From Lepturacanthus savala (Eukaryota; Chordata; Actinopteri; Scombriformes; Trichiuridae), in the NCBI GenBank assembly GCA_030544235.1, contig CM060470.1, positions 25,609,098 through 25,673,097 on the forward strand: a DNA stretch of 64,000 nucleotides, given 5' to 3'. Below are positions 25,624 through 35,697 of this stretch, piece after piece (the first letter of the stretch is position 1; the number at the start of each line of letters is the position of its first letter). The translations under genes were made by a program, and so were the position numbers. The notes below the pieces were generated by a model. That model ran no database searches. It was given only the letters and a program-made list of their open reading frames with translations, and was not told the origin of the DNA.

Positions 25624-26470
25624 CTATCTAGACCTATGGAGGGTGTGCATCATTTTTTCAACTAACTCATCACATGTGACAGGACACAACATGTCTGAGC
25701 TGCTGTTCTCATAATTATATGTGGGGGTGAATATAAGCCAAATAATTTCTATATATTTTAAAACTGAATAGTCACATAGTGCTCTTTTCATTTCAGTTTT
25801 AACTACTGGTGAGGAATTATCATTCATTATAAACTGATAATAAGAGGTAATTAAGAGGTGATCTGAAAGAACTGGGTTATGGGGGAGAACAACAATCTCA
25901 ATCCCATAAGTTAAAACCAGATCCAGGGTGTGCTTGTGACTGTGGGTTGGTTTATTTACATTCTGAGTAAAGCCAATTCCATCTAGTATGCTGCTGAAAG
26001 CGTTACTTAGCGAATCACTATTGTTATCAACATGTATGTTAAAGTCTCCTACAATTACAATTTTGTCATAGCTTAACACTATACTGGACAGAAAGGTAGA
26101 GAATTCTGCTAAAAATACAGAATAGGGACTAGAAGGGCAATAAACAACTGCAAATAGGACTGTTTTTTTGTTCGTCTGCCTAGAATCAGTCATTCATAAA
26201 AGTAAAGTTTCAAATGACTGATACTTATGATTATTTTTGGGACTAACACCTAAACTAGAGTGAGAGATGACTGCAACTCCTCCACCTCGACCAGTGCTTC
26301 TAACCGTATGAGAGTTAATATGACTAGGTGGGGTGGATTCATTGAGACTCACATACTCATCCTGCTGGAGCCAAGTTTCTGTTAGTGCTAAAATATCCAA
26401 TTTATAATCACCGACCAAATCATTTACCAGCAGAGATTTAGATGCTATTGACCTAATGTTTAGGAATCCA
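25624..26470 (-). pseudogene. LINE ORF2, apurinic-type endonuclease domain, with premature stop
   Basis: The frame can be followed from FLNIRSI (about 26467) through KLDILALTETWL, GRGGGVAVI, VVYCPSSPYS, IVGDFNIHVD, HTLDLVLTYG and SDHLLI. These are the expected successive motifs of the APE-like endonuclease that nicks target DNA for LINEs, with catalytic-type Glu (TETW), Asp/Asn (GDFN) and His (SDH) kept. A TGA at 26196-26194 sits in frame between FETLLL and MTDSRQT. Near 25,625 the frame ends and the following domain continues in another frame. Confidence 0.85.
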
Positions 26471-26504
26471 CATTATATAAGTTTATTGGAGGATTTCTTT
26501 TATT

Positions 26505-27936
26505 TCATTTGTACAGGGAATTATTTTTTATTAAATTGTCTGTTCTCTGTCTTATAGGCCTTCTAATGCTAGGTTTATTAAAGCTAACTACACGGGGGAT
26601 GGTCTCTATCTGCTTTCCTGAACCTGGGATATGTGACAGCTCAGGATGAGACGAGTGACTTACAGAGAACTGTTTTACACTACGATTCTGCGCCCAGGCC
26701 CCCACTCTATCAGGTCATTTAGGCAAACTAAGTCTTGTGGCCATATTTCTACGAAGGACAGAGGCTCCTTCCTTCCTCCTTCCGGATGAGCCCGGGCTTT
26801 CCCCAAAATGCATGACAATTATCAGCAAAAACTATATTGTTTTCAGGGCACCACCTAGCTAACCAGCGGTTAAAGGATGAGAAGCGGGAGTACATCTCAT
26901 CACTGACCAGATTTGGCAGGGGTCCAGAGAATGCTACGGTGTCAGCCATCGATTTAGCGAGTTTAATTACCTACTCTGCTTTAAGAGCCTAAGGTTACCT
27001 TCGATGTCACCGACTCTGGCCCCTGGAAAACACCTAACAGATGCCACAGAGTGCTTCACGTCTCTGCCTATAGAACTTATAATTATGAGTGTGTCTGGTT
27101 CAGCCGGTGTGGTGCTGAGAGGATCGAACCTGTTACTGACGTGAAGCTGTTGGTGCACTACATGTTTGCTCTTAGCACTACGTTTCCCCCGGAACTGTCA
27201 CAAATCCGTCACTGATCTTTCCCGGCTGCACGGGACTCACTGGGGGGCTAACCATGCTAGCGCTTCTACCTGGCTAAAGCTAGGCTTAGCCTCCACAGCA
27301 CAGAGCTGTGCCTCTAAATGGGTGTTCACACCGGACTCAACTGATGCGATTTTGCGAAAATTCGCCAGATTGCTTCATCCGCCTGTTTTGCTTTTTCTCT
27401 CATCATCCATGTGTGAGATCACCACTGTCACTGCGTTGTACAGCTCTGAAAGTCTGAAGCGCCGCCATCATTTCTGGGTACATGACACCCTCTGGAGGTG
27501 CACAGAGCTCGGCTGGTTTCAACGCTTCCTACCTGAGCTCCGCCTGGACGACGTGGCATCCAAGTCCGTTGAAAAGTAAAAGACTGGCAATAAGTGAATT
27601 TCTCGTTGTCATGGGAACATGGAGCAAATTTCAACGCTGATTTGTTGTTAAGCTACGTCATCCTGCGAATTGGCCTGAAAAGTTCAATATTTTCAACTCG
27701 ACACAACAGGCGAATTTCGCGTCGCGAAGCACGATTTTTCGCCACTTCGCGTCCATCGTGTCGCACTGTGAACCGGTGTGAACACCCCTTAACTCTGACA
27801 CCCTAGCCTCCAGCCCCAAAACCAAGCTACACTTTCTACAGCTACTCCTATCCTCAGTAAAGGAGGCCGGGAACTCACTAAACATACAGCACATGGAGCA
27901 GTACAGACAGGAGTGAGAGAGCAGAGGGCTAGCCAT
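26505..27936 (-). pseudogene. LINE ORF1 (RNA-binding/esterase-like protein), disrupted
   Basis: It starts at 27936 with MASPLLSHSCLYCSMCCM, then a Cys-x2-Cys block (CRKCSLVL) and a short coiled-coil-like LEARVSEL segment. It is then interrupted by the miniature element at 27318-27789. It resumes beyond the insertion. The C-terminal half (27158-26749) holds SSIGRDV, CFPGARVGDI, FSGPLPN and NRWLARWC..N..FADNCHAFWGKPGL, which follow the order of the SGNH/GDSL esterase fold seen in ORF1 of some CR1/L2-group elements. Stops separate 27158-26967, 26949-26749 and 26705-26505. The esterase assignment is from motif order, not from a search. Confidence 0.65.
27318..27789. mobile_element. Harbinger-like miniature DNA element inserted in LINE ORF1
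   Basis: The left end is ATGGGTGTTCACACCGG; the right end, reverse complemented, is AGGGGTGTTCACACCGG (16 of 17 identical). A TAA trinucleotide flanks each side (27315-27317 and 27790-27792), the 3-bp duplication expected of PIF/Harbinger-type transposition. The interior is CpG-rich ('gcgaatttcgcgtcgcgaag') and has no transposase. ORF1 coding sequence lies on both sides, so this inserted after the LINE. Confidence 0.8.
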
Positions 27937-28148
27937 ATCTCGGTAGAGTAAGGCTAGTAGCTAACACTAGTGGAAGAGATGCGTTTAGTTAAAAAGCCTT
28001 TTGGTTAAGGCTAAACACTATCTTTTTGTTTTATGCCTGTTTTTGTCTGTCTTGTGCTGGACTTTGTTTTCTGTTGAGCCACTGTGAAGAGGAAGCAGAA
28101 GCAGAGCAACGCGTTCCATCAACGCTTTGCGCCGCCTCCTTTAAAAAA

Positions 28149-28208
28149 AGCAAAAGACATCTATAGATGTACTTGGCACTCAAAGTTACTGATTTATAAG
28201 ACACTGTT
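28149..28208 (-). mobile_element. Penelope-like element sequence between the LINE 5' end and the 351-bp insertion
   Basis: This continues, on the - strand, the reverse-transcriptase frame from 28584 onward (TEIIKLLLGQTVSYKS reads across the 12-bp target duplication). The exact junction with the LINE 5' UTR lies somewhere in 28140-28200. Confidence 0.45.
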
Positions 28209-28220
28209 TGTCCTAATAGT

Positions 28221-28571
28221 CATTCAGTCAGTCGCCTTTTATATCCGCATATTCCTCAATAGGGTCACAGGGTTCTGCTGGAGCCAATCCCAGCACATTA
28301 CGGCGAGAGGCCCAGATGGTCACCAGCCAATCATGGGGCACACACACCATTCACTCACACAGTCACACCTACGGGCAATTTAGAGTCACCAATTAACCTC
28401 CGCATGTTTTTGGACTGTGGGAGGAAGCTGGAGTACCCGGTGAAAACCCACGCAGACACGGGGGGAACATGCAAACTCCACACAGAAAGGTCCCAGACCC
28501 AGGACCAAGGAGGTCTTGAACCTGTGACCTTCTTGCAGTGAGGCAACAGTGCTAACCCCAGCACCACCATG
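28221..28571 (+). mobile_element. 351-bp interspersed element with perfect 12-bp target duplication
   Basis: TGTCCTAATAGT occurs immediately before (28209-28220) and after (28572-28583). The element runs from 'cattcagtcagtcgcc' through 'ggttctgctggagccaatcc', 'cgggcaatttagagtcacca' and 'ggactgtgggaggaagctgg' to 'gctaaccccagcaccaccatg'. It has no poly-A tail, no terminal inverted repeats and no coding capacity. It is the longest of three same-strand copies in the window (others at 9837 and 41361). Confidence 0.9.
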
Positions 28572-28583
28572 TGTCCTAATAGT

Positions 28584-29070
28584 AGTTTAATTATTTCTGT
28601 GAGTCCTTTTGGAAATTTGTATGTGACTGATCTGATGCTCCTTTTTGTGTATTTTTGGTTGGTATGAGGTTGTTGTATGACTCTTGTTGTTGCTCATTGT
28701 TGTATGTCCATTTTGTTGGTTTTAGTAATGCTTTGTGTTTAGTAATGCTTTGAGTTTATTTTCCTTGTTTACTGCAGGGTCTTTTTGAGGGTATCATATG
28801 TGGTAGTGTCTGCCAGCATTTTGTTCATTTGGCCTTCATATTGATGGTAGGATAACAATGTCTTTATTTTTAGTTACAGTTTGTATTGATTACAACTGTA
28901 ACAACTTCCTGTTTTGATATGTTGCTGCCTGGTAATTTGGCCAACTTTAGTATCACTGCTATTTCACTTCTTAATGTTGCTTTTTGTTCTTGATCCTGTA
29001 TTTTTTCGCAGGTGGGATATTGTGTGGTGTGAAGGAAAAGTTGAGTCATTGTGACAGTACACTGCTCCCT
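28584..29070 (-). mobile_element. Penelope-like retroelement, 5' half (start of reverse transcriptase)
   Basis: Read on the - strand in shifting frames: LRSEIAVILKLAKLPGSNIS (about 28990-28930), then YEGQMNKMLADTTTYDTLKK (about 28840-28780), then PKIHKK (about 28650) and VTYKFPKGLTEIIKLLLGQ up to the 12-bp duplication. This is the order seen at the front of Penelope-like reverse transcriptases (N-terminal helix, 'Y...M..LL.D..TY..L', 'PKIHK', 'L..I..PLVG'). Frameshifts are frequent. The catalytic YADD core expected next is not present on either side of the LINE. Confidence 0.65.
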
Positions 29071-32000
29071 GTCTGTTAACTGGTGTTTTTATATGTTGTA
29101 TATCCATTTTTCATTAATATGTGTGATGCTGCTCTGGTTCTGTTTCCTCTTTTTGTAGATTAGTTTTTTTCCAGTTTTGTAATGTGCCGTTTCTTTGTTT
29201 CAATAAATTCCTTATCATGCATTTTGTATAAATGTTCTTGTAATCCTGTTTCCATTTTTTTGTGGAGAAAACCATATAACCCATAAAACCATATTAAAAC
29301 CAATCAATCCAGCTCTGTGTTAATATTAGTTATTCTGTTTGTTGTGCATCATATCCTTTCTTTTGTCAGTGTCTTCAGTGCTTTTTTGACAGCTTTTTCC
29401 GCATTTGTGTTTAGAATAGAAGTCTTGATGTTTAGCCTTGCTGGTGTTATTCCTTCATCTTGGCAGCATAGGTTGAGTTTAAGATGGATCCTTTAGGTTG
29501 CCTGTTTTCTAGTGAGCTGTTTCTGGCAGAGAAACTCCTTTATGCACTCTTTTCTATAAGTTTCGCTTAATTCTTGTATGAGGTTCATTATGTTTTCCTT
29601 CATACTATTACTATTTTTTTCTTTATCACATGAATGTAAAAAACATGGTTTCACCTGACATATTTCAACAGTAAATTTCCATTTTGTGCTCCCTGATACC
29701 TTCTGAGTGGACCCTGTATACGGCAGGATAGTTTCCAAGAACAGCTTGTAGTGTTCTAAATGTAGGCAAATCCCTGTGTGTTAAGTCCAGCTTTTCATTG
29801 AAGCCCCCCAGATGTTTTTTCTCAGAAGGCGATATGGAGGCACATAGGTTCACTGAAGTCTTTCTGTGAAGCATATATATTTGTATTTAGTGCCTGGATG
29901 TATGCAAACTGTTAGCTTTGTCCTCTGTCTGGAAATGTAAGTCTAATCGTCAGCTCTCGCGTGAAGGTGACTCCATTTACATAGCAATCTCCATGTGCTT
30001 TCTTTTTCTATCTCTCTTTCACTCCTTTGCTCTTCCTCTGCCTTACTTTCCTCTGCATGTCATCTCACATAAGGTCTCTAACATCAATTCAGATCCATCA
30101 ATCTTTCTTCCTCTCCTCGCTCTGTTTCTCTCACGCACACACACACATCACCACACTCCCTTTATGCTTCACCTGATGAATTATTTCATAATAATTCTAG
30201 TAATGAGCCTGTGTTCTGGAGTGGGTGAACCCTTCCCATGATTGCATTATCCAACATGTGGGATAATAACGTGTGGAGAATTACAGCCAGCTGCAGACTA
30301 ATATCCAAAGCAGCTACACTTAAATAGAATGTGACAGACGTGAAAGACACCACAGGACTGTGCATTGACCCCCAGCTGTCCATCAATCACCCACCATCCC
30401 TGACACATTCCCACAATGCCACAGGGAGCCTACTGTGAATATTTAACATGTAGAAATGTCTTCTGCTGACTCCCTGGAGACTTTAATGGCTCAGGTGCAC
30501 TAGAGGTCAATACTGATCATCACCTTACTATTAAGCAAAGAGGGGGTTGACTTTCTATGTGTGTGGATTCGCCTAGATGTGCATCCATGTGTCCACTTTT
30601 ATGTCGGTGAGTGTGTTTGCATGCTTGTGTTTATTCTTATTGTCCAAATGTACTTTATAAGCCTACAGCATAGCGTCTTCCCACTCTGTTCCCTCTAGAT
30701 AGGAGGCGATGAGTCGATAATGTTAGATTTGAGAACTGAGAGGGCATAGCTCACTCGCGGTATCTTGCATCTTACTTTTGCATCCTACAGCATTTTTCAG
30801 ATGCCCTTTTAGTCATCTTCTATTCTAGAAGTATACAGTATCCTGTTTTTTTCTCATCCCCAGCAGGTATTCTTCTTCTGCTTCTCTCAGTGCTACAGAC
30901 CCCAGTCTTTCACAGCTGCGCATGGCTACATTTATCTCTTAAGCACGTGTGAGTGGACGTGTGTCTGGATCTGTGTTTTATGGCTCCAGGGGGTCAGAGG
31001 TGTTTATATGAGAGAGGTGACTCCCTTATTGCTTCCATAACCTGAGTAGATCATATGAAACCCTGTCATTTACAGTGAATGGGAGCATCTGGCAGGCTGT
31101 AAATGTAATGTAATGAAATGAAATGAAAGCCCATATGGCTGCACACACAGTCCCTCCATGTGACTGACCGGGTCTGATCACAGGCAGGTAGCAGAGAACA
31201 GGGACACATTTGAAAGAATGTGAACTCATGGTCTGGGTCTGTTTTTAATGATCTGGGCTATGCCCCTTAGATCCAATTCAAGGGAAAACCTTAAATATAA
31301 CATGCACATTTCCAGGTCTATATTTTTATTCTGGGATTCAACTGAAATACCTTTGCATAGTTTACAGTTTTAAAAAAAATCCTTATTTATCTTATTCTCG
31401 CCCTTTATACAGCCTATCTGATACAGGCTGTTTTACCTCCTGTCTCTTAAGGCCTCTCCCGATGAGCTGACCCTCAGCAGAATTCTACATAAATAAATAA
31501 TAGCAGCCAAATTTCAATTCTCTTTCTGTTCTGTACTCAAAATGTGAACTTCTCAAACATATTCCTACTTGTTCACAGCTGAACCTGATCAGAAATATGT
31601 GAGTGAACAACTTGAACAACCCATGGAATGATCTTAGCAACAACCACTACAGAACAGACGGCCATTTGTGGGCATGTAGGCAAAGTATCATGTGTATGAT
31701 GTCATTCGAATAAGGATGTAGGTGTGACTTCGCAAATAGATTTCAGAGCAAGCTGAAGCCCTTGTTTTCGACATGATGAATATATTGGAACATATTACTA
31801 ACAGAAAATCACAAAAAGCACATAATATCCTGTTTAATTCTACAGTGTTCAACAGTGCACCTAAAGGAAAAGAAAAGTGAAGTTTTTAGTCTTTGGCAGT
31901 TGAGATCTTGTCTGCATAGATCCGTGACCTCAGCCTCACCGATGAAGCTTTGGAAGAATTTTAGCACTAAATGCAAGCTAGGATTTATTGCCGAACATTA

Positions 32001-32230
32001 GTGCTTGACCTCATTAATGCTCTTGAAATTGAATGGTAACAAATCTCTGCAGTGAGGTTGTTATAGCAACAAAGGTCCATGTACTGTTGGCCAAGTGCTG
32101 AAGGGAACACCCTGTCACAGTCACTGCTGGGAAGGCGGATGGAGGGAGACAGCATTGTGTTACTGATGGTGTGGGTTGAAATGATGATGGCTTTGATTAT
32201 GATAGATAAAGCAACCCTGAACAGACAGAG

Positions 32231-32233
<3 letters not shown>
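29071..32233. other. Intron sequence, possibly including more of the Penelope-like 5' region
   Basis: 29071-29900 is T-rich on the + strand, like the adjacent Penelope-like part, and has short - strand frames, but no motif I can assign. 29900-32233 shows no recognised repeat or exon. Confidence 0.45.

Positions 32234-32304
<71 letters not shown>
32234..32304. repeat. (GA)n microsatellite
   Basis: About 35 uninterrupted GA units, 310 bp before an exon acceptor. Confidence 0.95.
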
Positions 32305-32305
<1 letters not shown>

Positions 32306-32613
32306 CTTTCCTCACATCTGCTAATGTCTATGTTTAAGTTGCGCATTGGGGACCATCTCAGGGGTTGTCTCCTCTCTGATTAGCATTCTCAGACCCAGCT
32401 GACTCCCCCTATAAATCCGATGTTGGTCATGAGCGGGAGTCATTGACTCAGTAAAAGCTGCTGAACACATCGTTATTACTGACCCCCCAAACATAATGGA
32501 ACTCCACTTGCTTTGTTTTCTTGATTCGAACTAATTGAGAATATGTTTTTTCTGTATTATAATCTATAATATAACATGTATATTTCATTGTGCTGTTTCT
32601 TTTCTGCCCACAG

Positions 32614-32800
32614 GAACTCCACGTACTGCATGAAAGTGTCCATGTCTCTCACTGTGGCAGAGAATGACACAAACCTTTGCTACAACTCTAACATGAGACG
32701 AGCTGAGAAGGCTGAGCTCAGCAAGAACAAAGATATCCTCTGTCCTGACATTGATGACTATGTTGAACCTGGCAAAGACCCGGATATTACCTGGTACAAG
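32614..32800 (+). CDS. il1rapl1: IL1RAPL-family receptor, exon linking Ig domains 1 and 2 (second visible exon)
   Basis: The acceptor tttctgcccacag precedes the exon and the donor gtgagg follows it. Its first base completes the Arg codon left split by the previous exon. The protein continues NSTYCMKVSMSLTVAEN, closing Ig domain 1, and then opens Ig domain 2 with the Cys of LCPDIDDY and the Trp of DITWYK. Sequons NST and NDT are present. The exon is 187 bp and ends on a complete codon (phase 0). SMSLTVAEN and CPD.DD resemble IL1RAPL2, while ENDT and EKAELSK resemble IL1RAPL1, so this exon alone does not settle the paralogue. A 71-bp GA microsatellite lies about 310 bp upstream in the intron. 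No lesion is seen; the exon looks under purifying constraint. Confidence 0.93.
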
Positions 32801-34880
32801 GTGAGGTAGCTACTGCCATGTGACTGTGTACTATTTGTATATTGATTGGTTAATTGGTGTAATTTTTGTGTGTGTTTGTGTCTGGAATACTGTAATGCAT
32901 TAGGGAAAAGTAATCAGGAGGATGTCTGTCTTTGTGATTATACAACCAAGGATCATTCCTGAATGGTTCATTGGTTTCATTTAATTTCATTTCTTGACTG
33001 TTTTGTTAAAATTCTTGTTTGAAAAGTGGTCCCATGTCACTTAGGCAGATAATATATGGATGCAAATGATCACAATGAACTATACTATGCACTGCGTTTG
33101 CACAGTGTGCCACATCATTACAAGACTCATCTACAGAGAATAAGGACTGAACAGAGGGCAGCCATGGACACAGCGTTTATAATGAACATGAGTATGGGGA
33201 GAAAATTGTGCAATGTCACTCTCCACCTTGCGGAACAAAGATGTCCTCCAAATGCTCCTCATCCCTGATCTTTATTCAGCATGCGCCACCTTCTCCTCTC
33301 TCACCTGGGATGCTGTCTTTCCCAGGTCAGGCACGGCCTCCGGACAACAAAGTGCATCCCAGAGAATTGTTCGGGCCAAACTAATCACAGGCACATCAGC
33401 AGTAGATTAGCTGGCTGAGCTCAACCTGTAGGTTTTCCTAGAATTCAATTATGGTCTGGGTAATGACTGGGAATGCTGGAAACTAGAGTTATTCTGACCA
33501 CTGCGGAGGCACAGTGATTGAATTCGAAGGTTGCCTGGAGCAATGGTGGAATGGAATCCGCCTAGCCATCGTTGTCCCTGCCACAGCATTGAAGATCATG
33601 TCATATAGTCTCTCCTCATACCTGCAAACACATATATTCACACATATACTCACACATGCGCAGACACAATCTAAACTTACATATTTTGTCAGCAGAAACT
33701 TCTGTAAATGATATTCTGCCCTCAGTGGCCTTAGTGGAGAATTAAATTAATAATATGTAGTGACGTGCAATAAATCTTGATTGGATAAGTAGGATAACCC
33801 TTAGCAAAAAGAAGTTTAGTCAAGTGTACTATGAGTATACTTATTCCATGCTAAAATTGAGGAAGTATACTTGAAGGTGACTTTTTTAGACGTTAGTATA
33901 CTTTTTACATTTTTCTGCCAGAAAGTACAAATACTTAGTATATCCAAGTGCATAATACATTCAAGTCATTGACTTGTGCTTAACATTGAATTTATTTATT
34001 AATATAATGCAGGAGTTTAACACTTTAAAGTATATACTATTTACATTTCATTGGTCTTTGTTATTGAAATGTTTGAAAATATATCAAACTTATTTTCAAC
34101 ATTCTGTCTTGTGATTTTGTAAATACATCACACTCTGTACACTGTACATATAGTATGAGTAAACTTTAAGAATACTTAACATATAGTATACTTAAGGTAT
34201 ATTATAATAAACATGGACTTGAAGCATATAACTAGTACAATGGCAGCGTATAGATAAGTATACTTGTGATATACTTTGATAAACTAAAAATAGGGACTCG
34301 AAGTATATAACTAGTACGGTGGCAGTATAGCAATACTTGTGATATACTTCAAGTATTCAAGAGGGATACACCAAGTACATTGATAGGATATAGATGAGTG
34401 TACATGTATACTTGAAAGTGTACTTTTGAAAACTTAAAATGAACTTAAAAGTATACTTTTATAAACTTAAAATGTTCCAATTTAGTCTGAAAGAGTATTA
34501 CATTAGTATACTTTCTAGTACACTGAGAGTACATGGTCTGTAGTATACTTTATATACTTATACTTACACTGAAGCATACTTAATAAAATGTACTTTAAGT
34601 TTACTACTTTTTGCTAAGGGAATGCCTTCTCATATTACCTGAAGGTGTTCTCATGCAACCCAAAACTTCACCCACTTTCCTAATGCTCAGTTGTTTAAAA
34701 GCTTTTGTGTCCACTTGGAATCTAATGGATGTAATTAATTATGAAGCAGACCAGTCTTAAGTCTTAAATTTCACACTAAGGTTTAATCTGTCCATTGCAT
34801 CTCATTTTGAATTTGACTTCTCAAGTGATTTATATATTTAAGTTTTGAGTTTGACCTGCCTGTCCTTCTCTAATGCACAG
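32801..34880 (+). other. Intron of 2,080 bp between the second and third visible exons
   Basis: The intron is bounded by gtgagg and gcacag. The distal part is an inverted-repeat element (33798-34620). The proximal part, 32820-33797, holds a weakly open stretch around 33060-33410 that I could not assign to any family. Confidence 0.9.
33798..34620. mobile_element. 823-bp inverted-repeat element with internal 'agtatactt' subrepeats
   Basis: The left end is CCCTTAGCAAAAAGAAGT. The right end, reverse complemented, is CCCTTAGCAAAAAGTAGT (17 of 18 identical). The interior is saturated with 'gtatact'/'agtatac' palindromic units and includes a duplicated block: 'gtatataactagtac' with 'ggcag' and 'gatatactt' occurs near 34220-34280 and again near 34300-34345. 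There is no open frame. It is a non-autonomous DNA transposon by structure; the target duplication is unclear. It ends 260 bp before the third visible exon. Confidence 0.75.
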
Positions 34881-35034
34881 GAATGCCATCCAAAGCAGTG
34901 GCGTGCCAGCATCATCCAGAAGCGAGACATCCTGTCTTTCCAGGAGGTAAAGGAGGATGACATTGGAAATTACACGTGTGAAGTCCAGTTCGGCGGCTTC
35001 GTGGTCAGGAGGACAACTGAGCTCACAGTCACTG
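34881..35034 (+). CDS. il1rapl1: IL1RAPL-family receptor, exon completing Ig-like domain 2 (third visible exon)
   Basis: The acceptor taatgcacag and donor gtacgt bound a 154-bp exon that starts in phase 0 and leaves one base (G, the start of an Ala codon in the family) for the next exon. It encodes ECHPKQWRASIIQKRDIL, then the Ig signature EDDIGNYTCE with the second disulphide Cys and an N-Y-T sequon, and ends GGFVVRRTTELTVT. The last two blocks match IL1RAPL1 much better than mammalian IL1RAPL2. The next family exon, beginning around PLTDKPPK, was not found in the remaining 29 kb, so the window ends inside the following intron. Together the three exons total 627 bp, a multiple of three, although no single one is. 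Confidence 0.93.
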
Positions 35035-35697
35035 GTACGTCTGCAGGAGAATCACAGAGGATGAAAGCGTGTTTATGGTGGAGGAATGAGTAAAGAGGCA
35101 GTTGTAACAGTCAAAGGCACTTGAAGAAATTAATGGATGGTACCAAACACACACAGACACACACACACGCACACAGCATACTGCAGTGATATCCTGCTGG
35201 TGTGTTAATTGCTGGGGGAGGTTGAATGCTGTGGCTTGGCCTCTATCCCTTCTTCTAAGTCAGCACTTTCCAGCCAACCAAGCAGTGTTGAAATATTTAA
35301 GGCTATGGGCTAAACCCCTTCACACAGAGCGCTAAAGAGCCAGGACCAAGGTCAGGAGATTTACAACACGTTTTCACTGCTTACTCTGTTTCTATTTGTC
35401 TCTCTCTGTGTCTGTTGTGCACAGCTGAAAGGTGTACACATGAGAAATAGTGACATACTTTTTTTTTTTTTTTTTCCCTTTCTCACGGTTAGTGGAGTCC
35501 AGATTATGACCCAGGGTTTGGGTGGTCTCAGCTTGTGTGTGTGTTCTTCCAGGTCATCTACTCAGGTTAGGTTTGAAGAAATTGTCAAATCCTTTTTTAT
35601 TAGTCCCTCAAATTGCTCTAGATGATCATACCCTTTATGTATTTCAGTGTATACAATACACTGGTTGCTTTACATTGCCTCATGCTGGGTGTGTGGT

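Larger units (their letters stand above)
23114..28148 (-). mobile_element. Near-full-length L2-like LINE, broken, with a nested DNA element
   Basis: On the - strand, in order: a 5' UTR (about 28148-27937), ORF1 (27936-26505, split by an inserted miniature element), ORF2 endonuclease (about 26470-25624), reverse transcriptase (about 25620-24039), and a 3' UTR ending in an ATTGAATTGAAT tail (23125-23114). This is the architecture of the CR1/L2/Rex1 group of non-LTR retrotransposons, which copy themselves by target-primed reverse transcription. At least one stop and two frameshifts in ORF2, plus the insertion in ORF1, leave it non-autonomous. No clear target duplication was found. Exact subfamily is not assigned. 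Confidence 0.85.
17618..32613 (+). other. Intron of 14,996 bp between the first and second visible exons
   Basis: The intron is bounded by gtaaga and cccacag. It holds a diverged repeat (18.0 kb), AT and CA microsatellites, an antisense LINE fragment (20.4-21.7 kb) and the nested transposon stack at 22.3-29.1 kb. Between these, 18783-19252, 19298-20379 and 29071-32233 show no gene I can support. Confidence 0.9.

Noticed and set aside
33056..33410. Two overlapping open frames in the short intron, suspected transposon coding
   Set aside because: No motif series of reverse transcriptase, endonuclease or transposase could be traced; not enough to call.
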